Source of the DNA: Paenibacillus sp. AN1007
GTDB lineage: Bacteria; Bacillota; Bacilli; Paenibacillales; Paenibacillaceae
Assembly: GCF_040702995.1 (NCBI RefSeq)
Contig: NZ_CP159992.1
Coordinates: 1,699,501-1,763,500, forward strand
Direction: 5' to 3'
Length of the DNA: 64,000 nt
Shown here: positions 49,670 to 58,676 of the stretch, one piece after another
Layout of the letters: each line of letters begins with the position of its first letter
Position numbering within the stretch: position 1 is the stretch's first letter
The notes under the pieces: generated by a model
Seen by the model: the letters and a program-made list of their open reading frames with translations, nothing else
The model's database searches: none
Told to the model about the DNA's origin: nothing
Program-made: the position numbers and the translations under genes

Positions 49670-50767
49670 ATGAAGAAAACAAGTTCAAAATGGGTGTGGA
49701 TGAGCGTATTACTGATACTTACACTGGCACTGTCAGCCTGCGGAATTAAAAAAGAACCCGCTCCATCAGCTGCTTCAGGATCTGTAGGTGAAACTCCGAA
49801 GACGGAGGCGGTCACAGGGCCTTTGAGTGGTAAACGGGTTGCACTGATTATGGAATTCAATACAGGAACCTTTTCCCAGCAGTATGTACAGGGGGTAAAA
49901 GAGGAGATTGCCAAATTCGGCGGTGAACTTACTACCTTTGTTGCGGATAATGATAAAGCGAAAATGGTCTCTCTGCTCGACAGTGCCATTAACCAGAAAT
50001 TTGATGTGATTCTGACCGACCACGGTGACTCGCTTCTGGAGCCTGGAGTGAAAAAAGCGGTTGAGCAGAAGATTCCAGTGGTTGTATTTGATGCAGCCAT
50101 CAGTGTGCCCGGAGCTACAGTGCTGTCGCAAGACGACCAGAAAATGGCCGAGCTGACGCTTGAACAAATGAAAAAAGATATTAATGGCAAAGGAAATATT
50201 GTGAAAGTGTGGGTCGCGGGATTTGCCCCGATGGAGCGTCGTCAGATTGCATATGGTGCATTCCTGAAAGCCAATCCGGATATTAAGGAAATTGCTTCAT
50301 TCGGTTCTGCTCAGAATCCAGCGCTGGACACGCAGGCGAAAATGGAGGCGATTCTTAAACAATATCCGAAAGGTGAAATTACTGCGGTCTGGGCTGCATG
50401 GGACGAGTTTGCCAAAGGTGCAGCGCGTGCGATTCAGCAAGCCGGGCGTGATGAGATCAAGGTATATGGTATCGATATGAGTGACGAAGATCTGCAAATG
50501 ATTCAGGACCCGAACAATCCTTGGACAGCTTCCGCGGCTGTTGATCCAACAGATATTGGTCGTGTTCAAGTACGATATGCATACCAGAAACTGAACGGAG
50601 ATCAAACCGAAGACGCGGTTGTCCTTGAGCCTGTATATGTGCAGCGTGAGGCGCTGCCAGACAAACAAATCTCTACGTCAGAGCTGTCCGAGTATGTCCA
50701 GGGGTGGGGAGGCAGTACACAGGGGATTAAAGACTGGATGAGCGCATACGGAATTACGGCAAAGTAA
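49670..50767 (+). CDS. Sugar-type ABC transporter substrate-binding lipoprotein
   Basis: 365 residues: lipobox LSAC (Cys24), a proline/serine linker, then a type-1 periplasmic-binding fold like RbsB (RVALIMEFNTGTF, NQKFDVILTDHGDS, VWAAWDEFAKGAARAI). The ligand is not predictable. ATG 49670 follows AGGGGGAG. First gene of a three-gene transporter, separated from the ATPase gene by a terminator-like hairpin. Confidence 0.88.
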   Translation: MKKTSSKWVWMSVLLILTLALSACGIKKEPAPSAASGSVGETPKTEAVTGPLSGKRVALIMEFNTGTFSQQYVQGVKEEIAKFGGELTTFVADNDKAKMVSLLDSAINQKFDVILTDHGDSLLEPGVKKAVEQKIPVVVFDAAISVPGATVLSQDDQKMAELTLEQMKKDINGKGNIVKVWVAGFAPMERRQIAYGAFLKANPDIKEIASFGSAQNPALDTQAKMEAILKQYPKGEITAVWAAWDEFAKGAARAIQQAGRDEIKVYGIDMSDEDLQMIQDPNNPWTASAAVDPTDIGRVQVRYAYQKLNGDQTEDAVVLEPVYVQREALPDKQISTSELSEYVQGWGGSTQGIKDWMSAYGITAK

Positions 50768-50779
50768 GCAGCGCTGCAG

Positions 50780-50803
50780 GCACGCCGCAAGGCGTGCTTT
50801 TTT
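50780..50803 (+). terminator. Intra-operon terminator or attenuator
   Basis: GCACGCC (50780-50786), GCAA, GGCGTGC (50791-50797), six T. Likely lowers transporter-subunit mRNA relative to the binding protein. Confidence 0.85.
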
Positions 50804-50842
50804 ATAAGAAAGCAGGCAGTACAGCTGATTGGAGGCAACCCT

Positions 50843-52360
50843 ATGAAGGACCCGATTACACTGGATATGGAGCATATTCATAAACAGTTCTCAGGCATAG
50901 CCGCTCTGAAGGACGTACATTTTTCAGTAAAAGGTGGAGAGATCCATGCGCTCCTTGGGGCTAACGGAGCTGGTAAAAGTACATTGATGAAAATCTTATC
51001 AGGCGCATATCAGCTGGATAAAGGTACCGTTCAACTCAATGGTTACAAGCTCAACCTTAGTTCTCCCAGAGAAGCAAAGGAAAGCGGTATCCATTGTGTA
51101 TATCAGGAGGTGGATGCTGCACTTGTACCGCAGCTTACAGCTGCCGAGAATATTATGCTTGATCAGTTAGCATCATCTGACGGCGGGTGGTGGAAAAGTC
51201 CAAAAGCGCTGCAGCAGCGTGCGAAGGAAGCCTTAGCACAGCTGGGGGCGGACAGCATTTCAGTTCACCGTAAAGTCGCCGATCTGACACTGGCAGAGAA
51301 GCAGATGATTCTGCTTGCACGTATCCTGATTCAGGATGCCAAAGTGATTATATTTGATGAGCCGACGGCACCTTTGAGCCAGGAGGAGACAGACGCGTTC
51401 TTTCGAATCGTACATCTTCTTAAGGAGCGCGGAGCTGCCTGTATTTTCATTACCCATCGTCTTGCAGAAGTGACAAGTCACTGTGACAGGGTTACGGTCA
51501 TGAGAGACGGCCGTCATGTGTTTACAGGTGAAACAAGTGGACTTTCACTGAATGATCTGGTTACACAGATGCTGGGCAAACCGTTTGAAGAAGAGTTTCC
51601 GAAGATTGAAGCCTCCGTGGGTGACCTGCTGCTGGAGGCACGAGGCCTTCGACGAGGAGTTAAGGTAAAGGGTATTGATCTTGAAGTTCACCGCGGTGAG
51701 GTGCTTGCAGTGGTAGGACTGGTAGGTGCTGGGAAAACGGAATGTTCCCGCCTTCTGATTGGTGCTGACCCTATGGAGGCAGGCGAAATTCGGCTGCACG
51801 GCCGTCATATCCGTCTAAACCAGCCTGCCGATGCAGCGGTTTTGGGTATCGTTTCTGTGCCAGAGGAGCGGCGTAAACAAGGGATTTTTATTCATGAAAA
51901 TGTCGAACGTAATTTGAGTTTGCCCCTGCTCTCGCGTCTTAGTAGATTTGGATTTGTTAACCGTAAGCGTGAGCGGCAGCATGCAGATTCACTCGTAAAG
52001 CAGCTGGGCATCAAAACCTCGTCTGTGAAGCAGGAAGTGAAATATTTGAGCGGCGGAAACCAGCAGAAAGTTGCGATTGGCAAATGGCTGGACACTGGAG
52101 CGGATGTATTTATTTTTGACGAGCCTACGAAAGGTGTAGATATCGGGGCGAAAAGTGACATTTTCCGCATCATCAATGAGCTGGCACTGGCAGGTAAAGC
52201 GGTCATCTATTTCACTTGTGAGCTGGATGAAGGGATGGGGATCGGAGACCGGATTGCGGTCATGTGTGAAGGAGTTATTGCAAAAGAATTCAAGCGAGGC
52301 GAGACGAACCAAGAACAGCTGCTTTACTATGCAAGCGGTGGACGAGAGGTGGAAGCATGA
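50843..52360 (+). CDS. Sugar ABC transporter ATP-binding protein (RbsA/MglA type)
   Basis: 505 residues with two ATPase halves. First: GANGAGKST, signature region degenerate (LTLAEKQM), FDEPTAPLS. Second: GLVGAGKTE, LSGGNQQK, FDEPTKGVD. Energises the permease encoded next. ATG 50843 follows GGAGG. Confidence 0.93.
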   Translation: MKDPITLDMEHIHKQFSGIAALKDVHFSVKGGEIHALLGANGAGKSTLMKILSGAYQLDKGTVQLNGYKLNLSSPREAKESGIHCVYQEVDAALVPQLTAAENIMLDQLASSDGGWWKSPKALQQRAKEALAQLGADSISVHRKVADLTLAEKQMILLARILIQDAKVIIFDEPTAPLSQEETDAFFRIVHLLKERGAACIFITHRLAEVTSHCDRVTVMRDGRHVFTGETSGLSLNDLVTQMLGKPFEEEFPKIEASVGDLLLEARGLRRGVKVKGIDLEVHRGEVLAVVGLVGAGKTECSRLLIGADPMEAGEIRLHGRHIRLNQPADAAVLGIVSVPEERRKQGIFIHENVERNLSLPLLSRLSRFGFVNRKRERQHADSLVKQLGIKTSSVKQEVKYLSGGNQQKVAIGKWLDTGADVFIFDEPTKGVDIGAKSDIFRIINELALAGKAVIYFTCELDEGMGIGDRIAVMCEGVIAKEFKRGETNQEQLLYYASGGREVEA

Positions 52361-53343
52361 AGGATAAATCACTGGATTTTGCGTTCCGCTACGGAGCCAT
52401 TATTGTCATCATAGGTGTTATAGCTTTTTTCGGTATAAGACTGCCCTATTTTTTCACGTACAGCAATTTGACTGATATTTTAGGTTCAATCTCGATTGTA
52501 ACATTCGTAGCGATCGGTGTTACGTTATCTCTCATAGTGGATGGGTTTGATCTTTCAGTAGGTGCAACCGTCTCCCTGACAACCGTGGTTACGGCATCGC
52601 TTATGATCTGGTATCAGCAGCCTTTGGCCGTCGTGATCATTGTGCCGTTAATTATCGGGGCTGTCATTGGTTTGCTGAATGCCCTTCTCATCGTTAAACT
52701 ACGTATCCCTGATCTGCTGGCTACGCTTGCAACGATGTACATCATCGGAGGCATTCATAAAACCTATGCTCAGGGCTATACGATATACAACCATATGCAG
52801 TTTCCGGACGGGAGCAAGGCTGCTGGTGAGATGGACCCGACTTTTTTGCAGCTGGGACAGGGGAAGTGGCTTGGCATGCCGATCTCGGTAATTCTGCTGC
52901 TTGCTGCTGTCATTGGTGTTCATATCTTTTTGACATACACGAAATATGGACGGCAGATGTATATTACAGGGGGAAATGAAGAAGCTGCCCGGCTTTCCGG
53001 AATCAAGGTGAAAAAGGTACGTACGCTTGCTTATGTGGCAGCGGGAGTGTTCGCAGCGATCGGAGGAATCATCTATGCTTCCAAAGTTGGATCTGGACAG
53101 ATCGATGCTGGATCTCCGTTGTTAATGGAGTCAGTAGCCGCAGTATTTGTGGGTTTCTCCGTCTTTGGTGCGGGAAAACCGAATGTCATCGGTACCTTTA
53201 TTGGTTCTGTGCTGATCGGTGTACTGGTCAATGGTTTGACCATGATGAATGTCCAGTATTTTACACATGATATAGTCAAAGGTGGAGTGCTTGTGCTGGC
53301 TTTGGCGGTCACATTTTATGTTTTAAACCGCAACCGCACTTGA
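52357..53343 (+). CDS. Sugar ABC transporter permease (RbsC type)
   Basis: 328 residues, about eight to ten membrane helices, with the family opening VDGFDLSVGATVSLT and the GGNEEAARLSGIKV coupling loop. Overlaps the ATPase gene by four bases. Confidence 0.92.
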   Translation: MKDKSLDFAFRYGAIIVIIGVIAFFGIRLPYFFTYSNLTDILGSISIVTFVAIGVTLSLIVDGFDLSVGATVSLTTVVTASLMIWYQQPLAVVIIVPLIIGAVIGLLNALLIVKLRIPDLLATLATMYIIGGIHKTYAQGYTIYNHMQFPDGSKAAGEMDPTFLQLGQGKWLGMPISVILLLAAVIGVHIFLTYTKYGRQMYITGGNEEAARLSGIKVKKVRTLAYVAAGVFAAIGGIIYASKVGSGQIDAGSPLLMESVAAVFVGFSVFGAGKPNVIGTFIGSVLIGVLVNGLTMMNVQYFTHDIVKGGVLVLALAVTFYVLNRNRT

Positions 53344-53381
53344 AATTGTGTGCTGTCTGTATTAGTATAAAATTTGTTCGG

Positions 53382-53408
53382 CGTCAGAAACACCCGTGGT
53401 TTCTGGCG
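53382..53408 (+). terminator. Probable terminator of the ABC transporter operon
   Basis: CGTCAGAAAC (53382-53391) with GTTTCTGGCG (53399-53408, one G-U). The following T tract is poor (GTATTTG). Confidence 0.55.
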
Positions 53409-53558
53409 GTATTTGCCGGAAATGACTGTTAACCGCGGATGGAGATGGATGTTCATCGCTCAAAATGTTCAACGTTTTTTTGTGTATGAACGTATATTTC
53501 CTTATAAAACGGAAACACAGTATAACATTCAGGACATTGATTCAGGAGGTGAAAACAA

Positions 53559-53831
53559 ATGAACAAATCAGACTTGATTACTCACGTATCCGAAGCTACT
53601 GAATTGTCCAAAAAGGATGTAACGAAAGCGGTTGATGCCGTATTCGAAGCAATCTCTGAGGCTCTTCAAAACGGAGACAAAGTGCAATTGGTTGGTTTTG
53701 GGAACTTCGAAGTTCGCGAGCGCTCTGCACGTAAAGGACGCAACCCGCAAACAGGTGAAGAAATCGAAATTCCTGCGAGCAAAATTCCTGCGTTCAAACC
53801 AGGTAAAGCGCTCAAAGACGGAATTAAATAA
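53559..53831 (+). CDS. hbs: DNA-binding protein HU
   Basis: 90 residues, opening [20 protein letters not shown], with the HU arm signature [22 protein letters not shown]. Nucleoid protein. ATG 53559 follows AGGAGGTG. Order spoIVA...hbs-mtrB-hep matches Bacillus apart from the inserted transporter. Confidence 0.97.
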   Translation: MNKSDLITHVSEATELSKKDVTKAVDAVFEAISEALQNGDKVQLVGFGNFEVRERSARKGRNPQTGEEIEIPASKIPAFKPGKALKDGIK

Positions 53832-53857
53832 GATTTCTACATATTCCATATGTCAAC

Positions 53858-53893
53858 AAAAAGACCGTGACTTGTTCACGGCCTTTTCTTTTG
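53858..53893 (+). terminator. Terminator after hbs
   Basis: AAAAGACCGTGA and TCACGGCCTTTT (stem core CCGTGA 53865-53870 / TCACGG 53876-53881), then CTTTT. Confidence 0.82.
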
Positions 53894-53917
53894 CATACAA
53901 ACAGGTAATGCTTCGCT

Positions 53918-54079
53918 TTAATGCTCAGATTCAGGCTCTCCATTTCTTCCCGATCGTTCCGACTGTTCACTGTAGGCAATCAAGATTAGTTCTTTGCCTG
54001 TAACGTCAGACAGATGCTGTTCAATCTTCTGCAACTGGTAAATATGCTCGTCTGTGAGTGCAGCGGGGAGGTATTTCAT
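53918..54079 (-). CDS. Small hypothetical protein
   Basis: 53 residues from the ATG at 54079 (minus), starting MKYLPAALTDEHIYQLQKIE, acidic and probably helical, with a hydrophobic core (ELILIAY). AAAGGAG lies at proper distance upstream. Unknown function; the strong site and sensible composition support it being real. A longer frame starting at 54181 is not supported. Confidence 0.65.
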   Translation of the reverse strand: MKYLPAALTDEHIYQLQKIEQHLSDVTGKELILIAYSEQSERSGRNGEPESEH

Positions 54080-54229
54080 GCAGGTGCTCCTTTCCTTGGT
54101 CTGTCCTGTTCTAGTATGACCTGTGAATCCTCTTTTCTTGCGGTCTGCTGCCTGCTGGACGCTGGTTGACAAATAGGACAATCTTGATCATCATTAATGC
54201 TAAGCAATCTAGAAAAGGGGACGTGCGCG

Positions 54230-54451
54230 ATGGATCAATCAACGGGCAGTGACTATATCGTAATTAAAGCAGAAGAAAATGGTGTTCAGGTGATCGGTTT
54301 AACCCGAGGACAGGACACTCGCTTTCACCATACCGAAAAGCTCGATAAAGGCGAGGTGATGATTGCCCAGTTTACAACACACACCTCTGCCATTAAAATT
54401 CGTGGGAAAGCAACACTGATCACGAAGCATGGAGAGATTGAATCGGACTAG
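54230..54451 (+). CDS. mtrB: trp RNA-binding attenuation protein (TRAP)
   Basis: 73 residues with TRAP features: [27 protein letters not shown] and [13 protein letters not shown], which carry the Lys/Lys/Arg that bind G/UAG triplets. An 11-mer that, with tryptophan, terminates trp transcripts. ATG 54230 follows AAAAGGGG. A matching target appears at 63973-63997. Confidence 0.94.
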   Translation: MDQSTGSDYIVIKAEENGVQVIGLTRGQDTRFHHTEKLDKGEVMIAQFTTHTSAIKIRGKATLITKHGEIESD

Positions 54452-54501
54452 TCCAAGATCGGTGAATCAAGTATTAATGCAGGTAAACGGTAAATGAAAG
54501 A

Positions 54502-54523
54502 GCTTGACTAGGTATAGTCAAGC
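54502..54523 (+). repeat. Nine-base hairpin downstream of mtrB
   Basis: GCTTGACTA (54502-54510), GGTA, TAGTCAAGC (54515-54523); perfect stem without T tract. Role unknown, possibly mRNA 3' protection. Confidence 0.4.
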
Positions 54524-54547
54524 CTGGGAACGGAGTAAATAAAAATT

Positions 54548-54569
54548 GCAGGCATAGCCTGCTTTTTTT
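54548..54569 (+). terminator. Terminator after mtrB
   Basis: GCAGGC, ATA, GCCTGC (54548-54562), then seven T. Confidence 0.85.
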
Positions 54570-54637
54570 CATTGTACAATGAGGTATGAGCCTTTACCGG
54601 ACAGACTACACTAACAGGTAAAGGCAGGGAGGCGCAT

Positions 54638-55183
54638 ATGAAACCCGGAATGATTGTGACTGCATCGATGCTGACAACGATTGCGGCAGTGGTCCTGCTT
54701 GTGGTTTTTCAGAGCTTGCATACACGTACATGGGGCGGAGATCGTGCAGAGCCGGTCACGGCTTCCCATCAGCCAATTCAGTTGACAAACGATAATCTGG
54801 TTGATGTGCTGAGTTCTCTTCATATGTCAACGCCGATCGCCAGAGTAGAATGGAAACAGTCCATCTTGACACTGGACCTCAAAGTAAAAGGAACGAATAC
54901 CAGCTACACTGAAATATATGAAAATATGGCTGCTGTCGTTGATCTCAGTTTTCGGAGTGTAGACAATGTGGAACAGGTGCTGCTTCGAGTCATGGCTGAA
55001 GATGAATGGATGCATAAGCGTCATCTGCTTCTTGCAGCAGATATTCGGCGAGGTGAGTGGCCCATGTATGCTGTCGACATGCTCCGCACCTGGAAAAGCG
55101 CTGCTTTTTCAGAGGAATTAAAGGACTGGTTTCATCTGATGCAGACGGAACTGTGGAAGAAGCAGTTCGAAATGACAAGTTAG
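54638..55183 (+). CDS. Hypothetical membrane-anchored protein
   Basis: 181 residues; one N-terminal membrane helix (about 6-25), the rest probably outside the membrane, with a central strand-rich region (RVEWKQSILTLDLKV). No known family recognised. ATG 54638 follows GGGAGGCG. Lies between mtrB and hepS. Confidence 0.65.
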   Translation: MKPGMIVTASMLTTIAAVVLLVVFQSLHTRTWGGDRAEPVTASHQPIQLTNDNLVDVLSSLHMSTPIARVEWKQSILTLDLKVKGTNTSYTEIYENMAAVVDLSFRSVDNVEQVLLRVMAEDEWMHKRHLLLAADIRRGEWPMYAVDMLRTWKSAAFSEELKDWFHLMQTELWKKQFEMTS

Positions 55184-55291
55184 GGGTAATCAAATAGCAG
55201 GATTCAGTGCGTGTCCGGGAAACATATGCTATAATATATAAGATTGTAGTGCAGGAAATGGTTTAACAAAGCAAAGCCTCGGAGGATGAGA

Positions 55292-56152
55292 ATGAATTCA
55301 TATCGCGTACCCCAACTAGCAAAGAAATATACGGATTACGACATGATTCGACAACATACGGAAATCCCGTCATTTCCGGATAGCCGGGCGCGTCTGTTAC
55401 AGGTATTTGTGGGCCGTACAGACGAAAAGGGGCATCAGGAGCTGTACGCTTTAGCGACCTCGCTCGTTCAGTTGGCTATGGATACGCATGATCGAATCGA
55501 TACGATATCCGGTGATCGGGGAGAACAAGAGATGCGCTCACGCCAGTTGAATGTTCTCGCTGGAGATTATCTGAGCAGCCGCTTCTACCAATTGCTCGCT
55601 CACGCAGGCAAAATTGAGATGATCGGCAAGCTCAGCGGTGCTGTTTCTGAAGTGAACGCACGCAAGATGACGCTGTATGAACGGATGAAAAAGCTTCTCG
55701 TTTCGGCTGATGAATATTTGCGTGAAACGGTACAGCTGAGAATGCAGCTGTTTCTTTCATTTACAGACATGATCCCTGATAAGGATAAGCCGCTGTGGAA
55801 CAGTTTGTTGACCGAATTCAGCACTTGCGAAACGATCGCAGCAGAGTTGAATCGAATGCGTGACGAGCAGCAGCTCCTTCACAGCTATGCGTTCTGGCAT
55901 ATTTATGAGTACGGCAATGATGAGGAACGCAGTCACCTGCATCAAATGAAGATTGAATTGCGTGCGTGGAATGCTGTGGTGCTGAAGTACAGTGTGAACG
56001 AAGTGCTGCTGGACAAGCTGCGCGAGAGTATACACCGCATTCAGCTTATGCTGCATGAGGGAGGTCATCAAGACGTGCAGGAGATGGATGCAATTCTTGA
56101 GCCTTACCTGACCTATGTGCAGCCTTCACATGCGGTAGTAAGGGAAGATTGA
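55292..56152 (+). CDS. hepS: Heptaprenyl diphosphate synthase component I
   Basis: 286 residues. RQLNVLAGDYLSSRFYQLLA is the signature of the HEPPP small subunit, which partners HepT to make the C35 side chain of menaquinone. ATG 55292 is six bases after GGAGG; ATG 55286 abuts the site. Confidence 0.92.
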   Translation: MNSYRVPQLAKKYTDYDMIRQHTEIPSFPDSRARLLQVFVGRTDEKGHQELYALATSLVQLAMDTHDRIDTISGDRGEQEMRSRQLNVLAGDYLSSRFYQLLAHAGKIEMIGKLSGAVSEVNARKMTLYERMKKLLVSADEYLRETVQLRMQLFLSFTDMIPDKDKPLWNSLLTEFSTCETIAAELNRMRDEQQLLHSYAFWHIYEYGNDEERSHLHQMKIELRAWNAVVLKYSVNEVLLDKLRESIHRIQLMLHEGGHQDVQEMDAILEPYLTYVQPSHAVVRED

Positions 56153-56167
56153 GGGGGAGACAGACGA

Positions 56168-56896
56168 ATGGGTAGCGGAGAGACCAAACCGAAAGAAGAA
56201 TTTGTCCATTCGGTTTTTCAGAGTATAGCCGGCAAGTATGACGTCATGAATGATATTCTGAGTTTCCGCAGGCATAAGGCATGGCGCAAATTCACGATGA
56301 AAAAGATGAATATGTCCAAGGGTGATACGGGACTGGATTTGTGCTGCGGCACATGTGACTGGACACTCGCTATGGCCGAAGCAAGTGAAACGGGGCACAT
56401 GCACGGACTGGATTTCAGCAGCAATATGCTGGAAGTAGGTCAGAACAAAATTGATGCGGTGAATCGTTCAAAGCAGATTACTCTTGTTCAAGGCAACGCG
56501 ATGTCACTGCCTTTCGAAGACAATTCGTTTGATTATGTCACGATTGGATTCGGATTACGCAATGTACCGGATCTCAGACAGGTATTATCTGAAATGAAAC
56601 GTGTTGTGAAACCCGGCGGTATGGTGGTCTGCCTGGAATTATCGAAACCGACCTGGCAGCCGTTTAAAGGGATTTATTATTTTTATTTTGAGCATATGCT
56701 GCCGAATATGGCCAAATTGTTTGCCAAACGTTATGAGCAGTACAAGTGGCTGCCGGACTCTCTGGCACTTTTCCCGGGGAGAAAGGAACTGGCGGACATA
56801 TTTGTTGAAACCGGATTGCAGCAGGTGCAGGCCTATCCTCTAACCGGAGGCATCGCGGCACTGCATATTGGAACCAAGGAGAATCAGAATGTTTAG
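56168..56896 (+). CDS. menG: Demethylmenaquinone methyltransferase
   Basis: 242 residues; UbiE/MenG family: VHSVFQSIAGKYDVMNDILS, LDLCCGTCDWT (SAM-binding, usually CGTGDW), IGFGLRNVPD and PGGMVVCLELSKP. Methylates demethylmenaquinone, the last step of menaquinone synthesis. ATG 56168 follows GAGGGGGAG. Confidence 0.95.
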   Translation: MGSGETKPKEEFVHSVFQSIAGKYDVMNDILSFRRHKAWRKFTMKKMNMSKGDTGLDLCCGTCDWTLAMAEASETGHMHGLDFSSNMLEVGQNKIDAVNRSKQITLVQGNAMSLPFEDNSFDYVTIGFGLRNVPDLRQVLSEMKRVVKPGGMVVCLELSKPTWQPFKGIYYFYFEHMLPNMAKLFAKRYEQYKWLPDSLALFPGRKELADIFVETGLQQVQAYPLTGGIAALHIGTKENQNV

Positions 56897-57755
56897 GAAA
56901 ATTCGCATCTTTTTAGAAATGATCAAGATTGAACATACGCTTTTCGCGTTACCTTTTGCATTTATGGGCGCTATTTTGGGGTCCATGGTGGTGAACAATA
57001 CCTTCCCGAGCTGGATGCAGATTATGTGGGTGCTGCTTGCCATGGTTGGGGCACGAAGTGCAGCTTTTGGTCTGAACCGGATTATCGACCAAGCAATTGA
57101 TGCTAAAAATCCGCGTACTGCCATGAGAGCTATTCCGGCAGGTTTGTTGAAGAATGGCGAGGTTATTATTTTCATCATCGTTTCGTTTATTTTACTATTC
57201 TGGGCATCATCCAATCTTAATGTATTATCGATGCAGCTGCTGCCGATTGCGGTCTTCATGCTGGTGCTTTATTCCTACACCAAACGTTTCACATGGCTCT
57301 GTCACGTCGTGCTGGGGATGACGATTGGTCTTGCTCCACTTGGAGGATGGGTAGCCGTAACCGGAACGATGGATTGGACAGCGATCGTGCTGTACGTTAC
57401 GATTGTATTCTGGACAGCAGGTTTTGATATTATTTATGCTTGTCAGGATCTGGAGTTTGATCAGGGGGAGGGTCTGCACTCCATTCCATCCCGTTTCGGG
57501 CTTGTGAAGTCACTGCAGATCGCCAAGTTTTTCCACATCATCACCGCTGTTGGTTTTCTTGCATTGTTGTTAATGACGGATCTGAGCTGGTGGTACGGTG
57601 CCGGGATGCTCATTACGTACGGCATTTTGCTTTACGAACACTATATTGTATCTCCTAACGATATGAGCCGTGTACAGACGGCATTCTTTACGATGAACAG
57701 CGTTCTGAGTCTGGTCGTATTTACGTTTACACTTATTGATCTGGCGGTGAAATAA
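56889..57755 (+). CDS. UbiA-like polyprenyltransferase (futalosine-pathway MqnP type)
   Basis: 288 residues, eight to nine membrane helices, with prenyl-diphosphate motifs NRIIDQAID and YACQDLEFDQGEGLHSIP. These match the UbiA branch seen beside futalosine-pathway genes rather than MenA, so it probably prenylates a futalosine-derived naphthoate. ATG 56889 follows AAGGAG and overlaps menG by eight bases. Confidence 0.82.
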   Translation: MFRKIRIFLEMIKIEHTLFALPFAFMGAILGSMVVNNTFPSWMQIMWVLLAMVGARSAAFGLNRIIDQAIDAKNPRTAMRAIPAGLLKNGEVIIFIIVSFILLFWASSNLNVLSMQLLPIAVFMLVLYSYTKRFTWLCHVVLGMTIGLAPLGGWVAVTGTMDWTAIVLYVTIVFWTAGFDIIYACQDLEFDQGEGLHSIPSRFGLVKSLQIAKFFHIITAVGFLALLLMTDLSWWYGAGMLITYGILLYEHYIVSPNDMSRVQTAFFTMNSVLSLVVFTFTLIDLAVK

Positions 57756-57757
57756 AG

Positions 57758-58375
57758 ATGCAGCAGCCGGAAAATAAACGACTTGTTGTCGGAATTACCG
57801 GAGCGAGCGGCAGCATATACGGCATCCGATTGATTGAAACGCTGCTTGATCTGGAATACAGCGTTCATTTGGTTATCTCTAATGCAGGCTGGCGTGTGCT
57901 TAAAGAGGAAATGGACTGGGATGTGACAAATCGGGAGAGCATACTTCAAGAGAAATTTGGTCACCGCGCCGGCTCTTTAATTTATCATCCCGTTAGTGAT
58001 ATAGGTGCTTCAATTGCAAGCGGATCTTACTTGGCTGAAGGCATGATTATCATGCCGTGCTCCATGGGCACGCTTTCTTCCATTGCTAACGGATCTTCAG
58101 ACAATCTGATGTCACGTGCGGCGGATGTCATGATGAAAGAGGGCAGGACGTTAATTCTCGTGCCGCGTGAGACGCCACTGCATGCGATTCATCTGGAAAA
58201 CATGCTGAAGCTCTCGCGACTGGGTGTGCGAATGATTCCGGCCATGCCTGCTTTTTATTACAAACCTCAGAGTATGGAAGATTTAATTTTGTTTTTGGTA
58301 GGTAAAGTGCTGGATAGTTTGCGCATCCCGCACCAATTGTTTACAAGATGGGGAGAACCGGATCAACGGGGATAA
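57758..58375 (+). CDS. ubiX: UbiX family flavin prenyltransferase
   Basis: 205 residues with GITGASGSIYGIRL (FMN binding) and MPCSMGTLSSIANGSSDNL, RETPLH motifs. Makes prenyl-FMN, the cofactor of UbiD-type decarboxylases such as those of the futalosine route. Directly follows the ubiA-like gene. Confidence 0.92.
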   Translation: MQQPENKRLVVGITGASGSIYGIRLIETLLDLEYSVHLVISNAGWRVLKEEMDWDVTNRESILQEKFGHRAGSLIYHPVSDIGASIASGSYLAEGMIIMPCSMGTLSSIANGSSDNLMSRAADVMMKEGRTLILVPRETPLHAIHLENMLKLSRLGVRMIPAMPAFYYKPQSMEDLILFLVGKVLDSLRIPHQLFTRWGEPDQRG

Positions 58376-58676
58376 CGCCAAGCGTTATTCCCCGATTACC
58401 GGGGTGTCGGTGAGAACTGATGGCAGGCTAAGGCTGTCCACGGTCTTGACCCATGCTCCGGCAGCTTCTGTACTTTTTGATTCAGAACTGGTCGCAGCGT
58501 TTAAATCTCGAGTGTCGGCGCTGGCATTCGGAAGAATAATATGATGGACGCTGGAGAAGAACACAAGCAGGAACGGCAGGCCGGGGGCGAACGTTTTTGC
58601 CTGCAGGCTCGGGCTTGCTGGAGGGGAAGGTAAGCATGGGATTTAGGACTGACAATACGCTGACACGGGTGAACGA
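58376..58676 (+). other. Gap between ubiX and hepT, GC-rich, possibly decayed coding sequence
   Basis: No intact gene. An open frame from GTG 58405 runs about 45 codons to a TGA at about 58541; another frame ends at TGA 58678-58680, overlapping hepT by four bases, the typical coupling pattern of a real upstream gene. Together they suggest a lost or shortened gene (mqnA would fit the pathway), but I see no mqnA motif. Confidence 0.35.
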
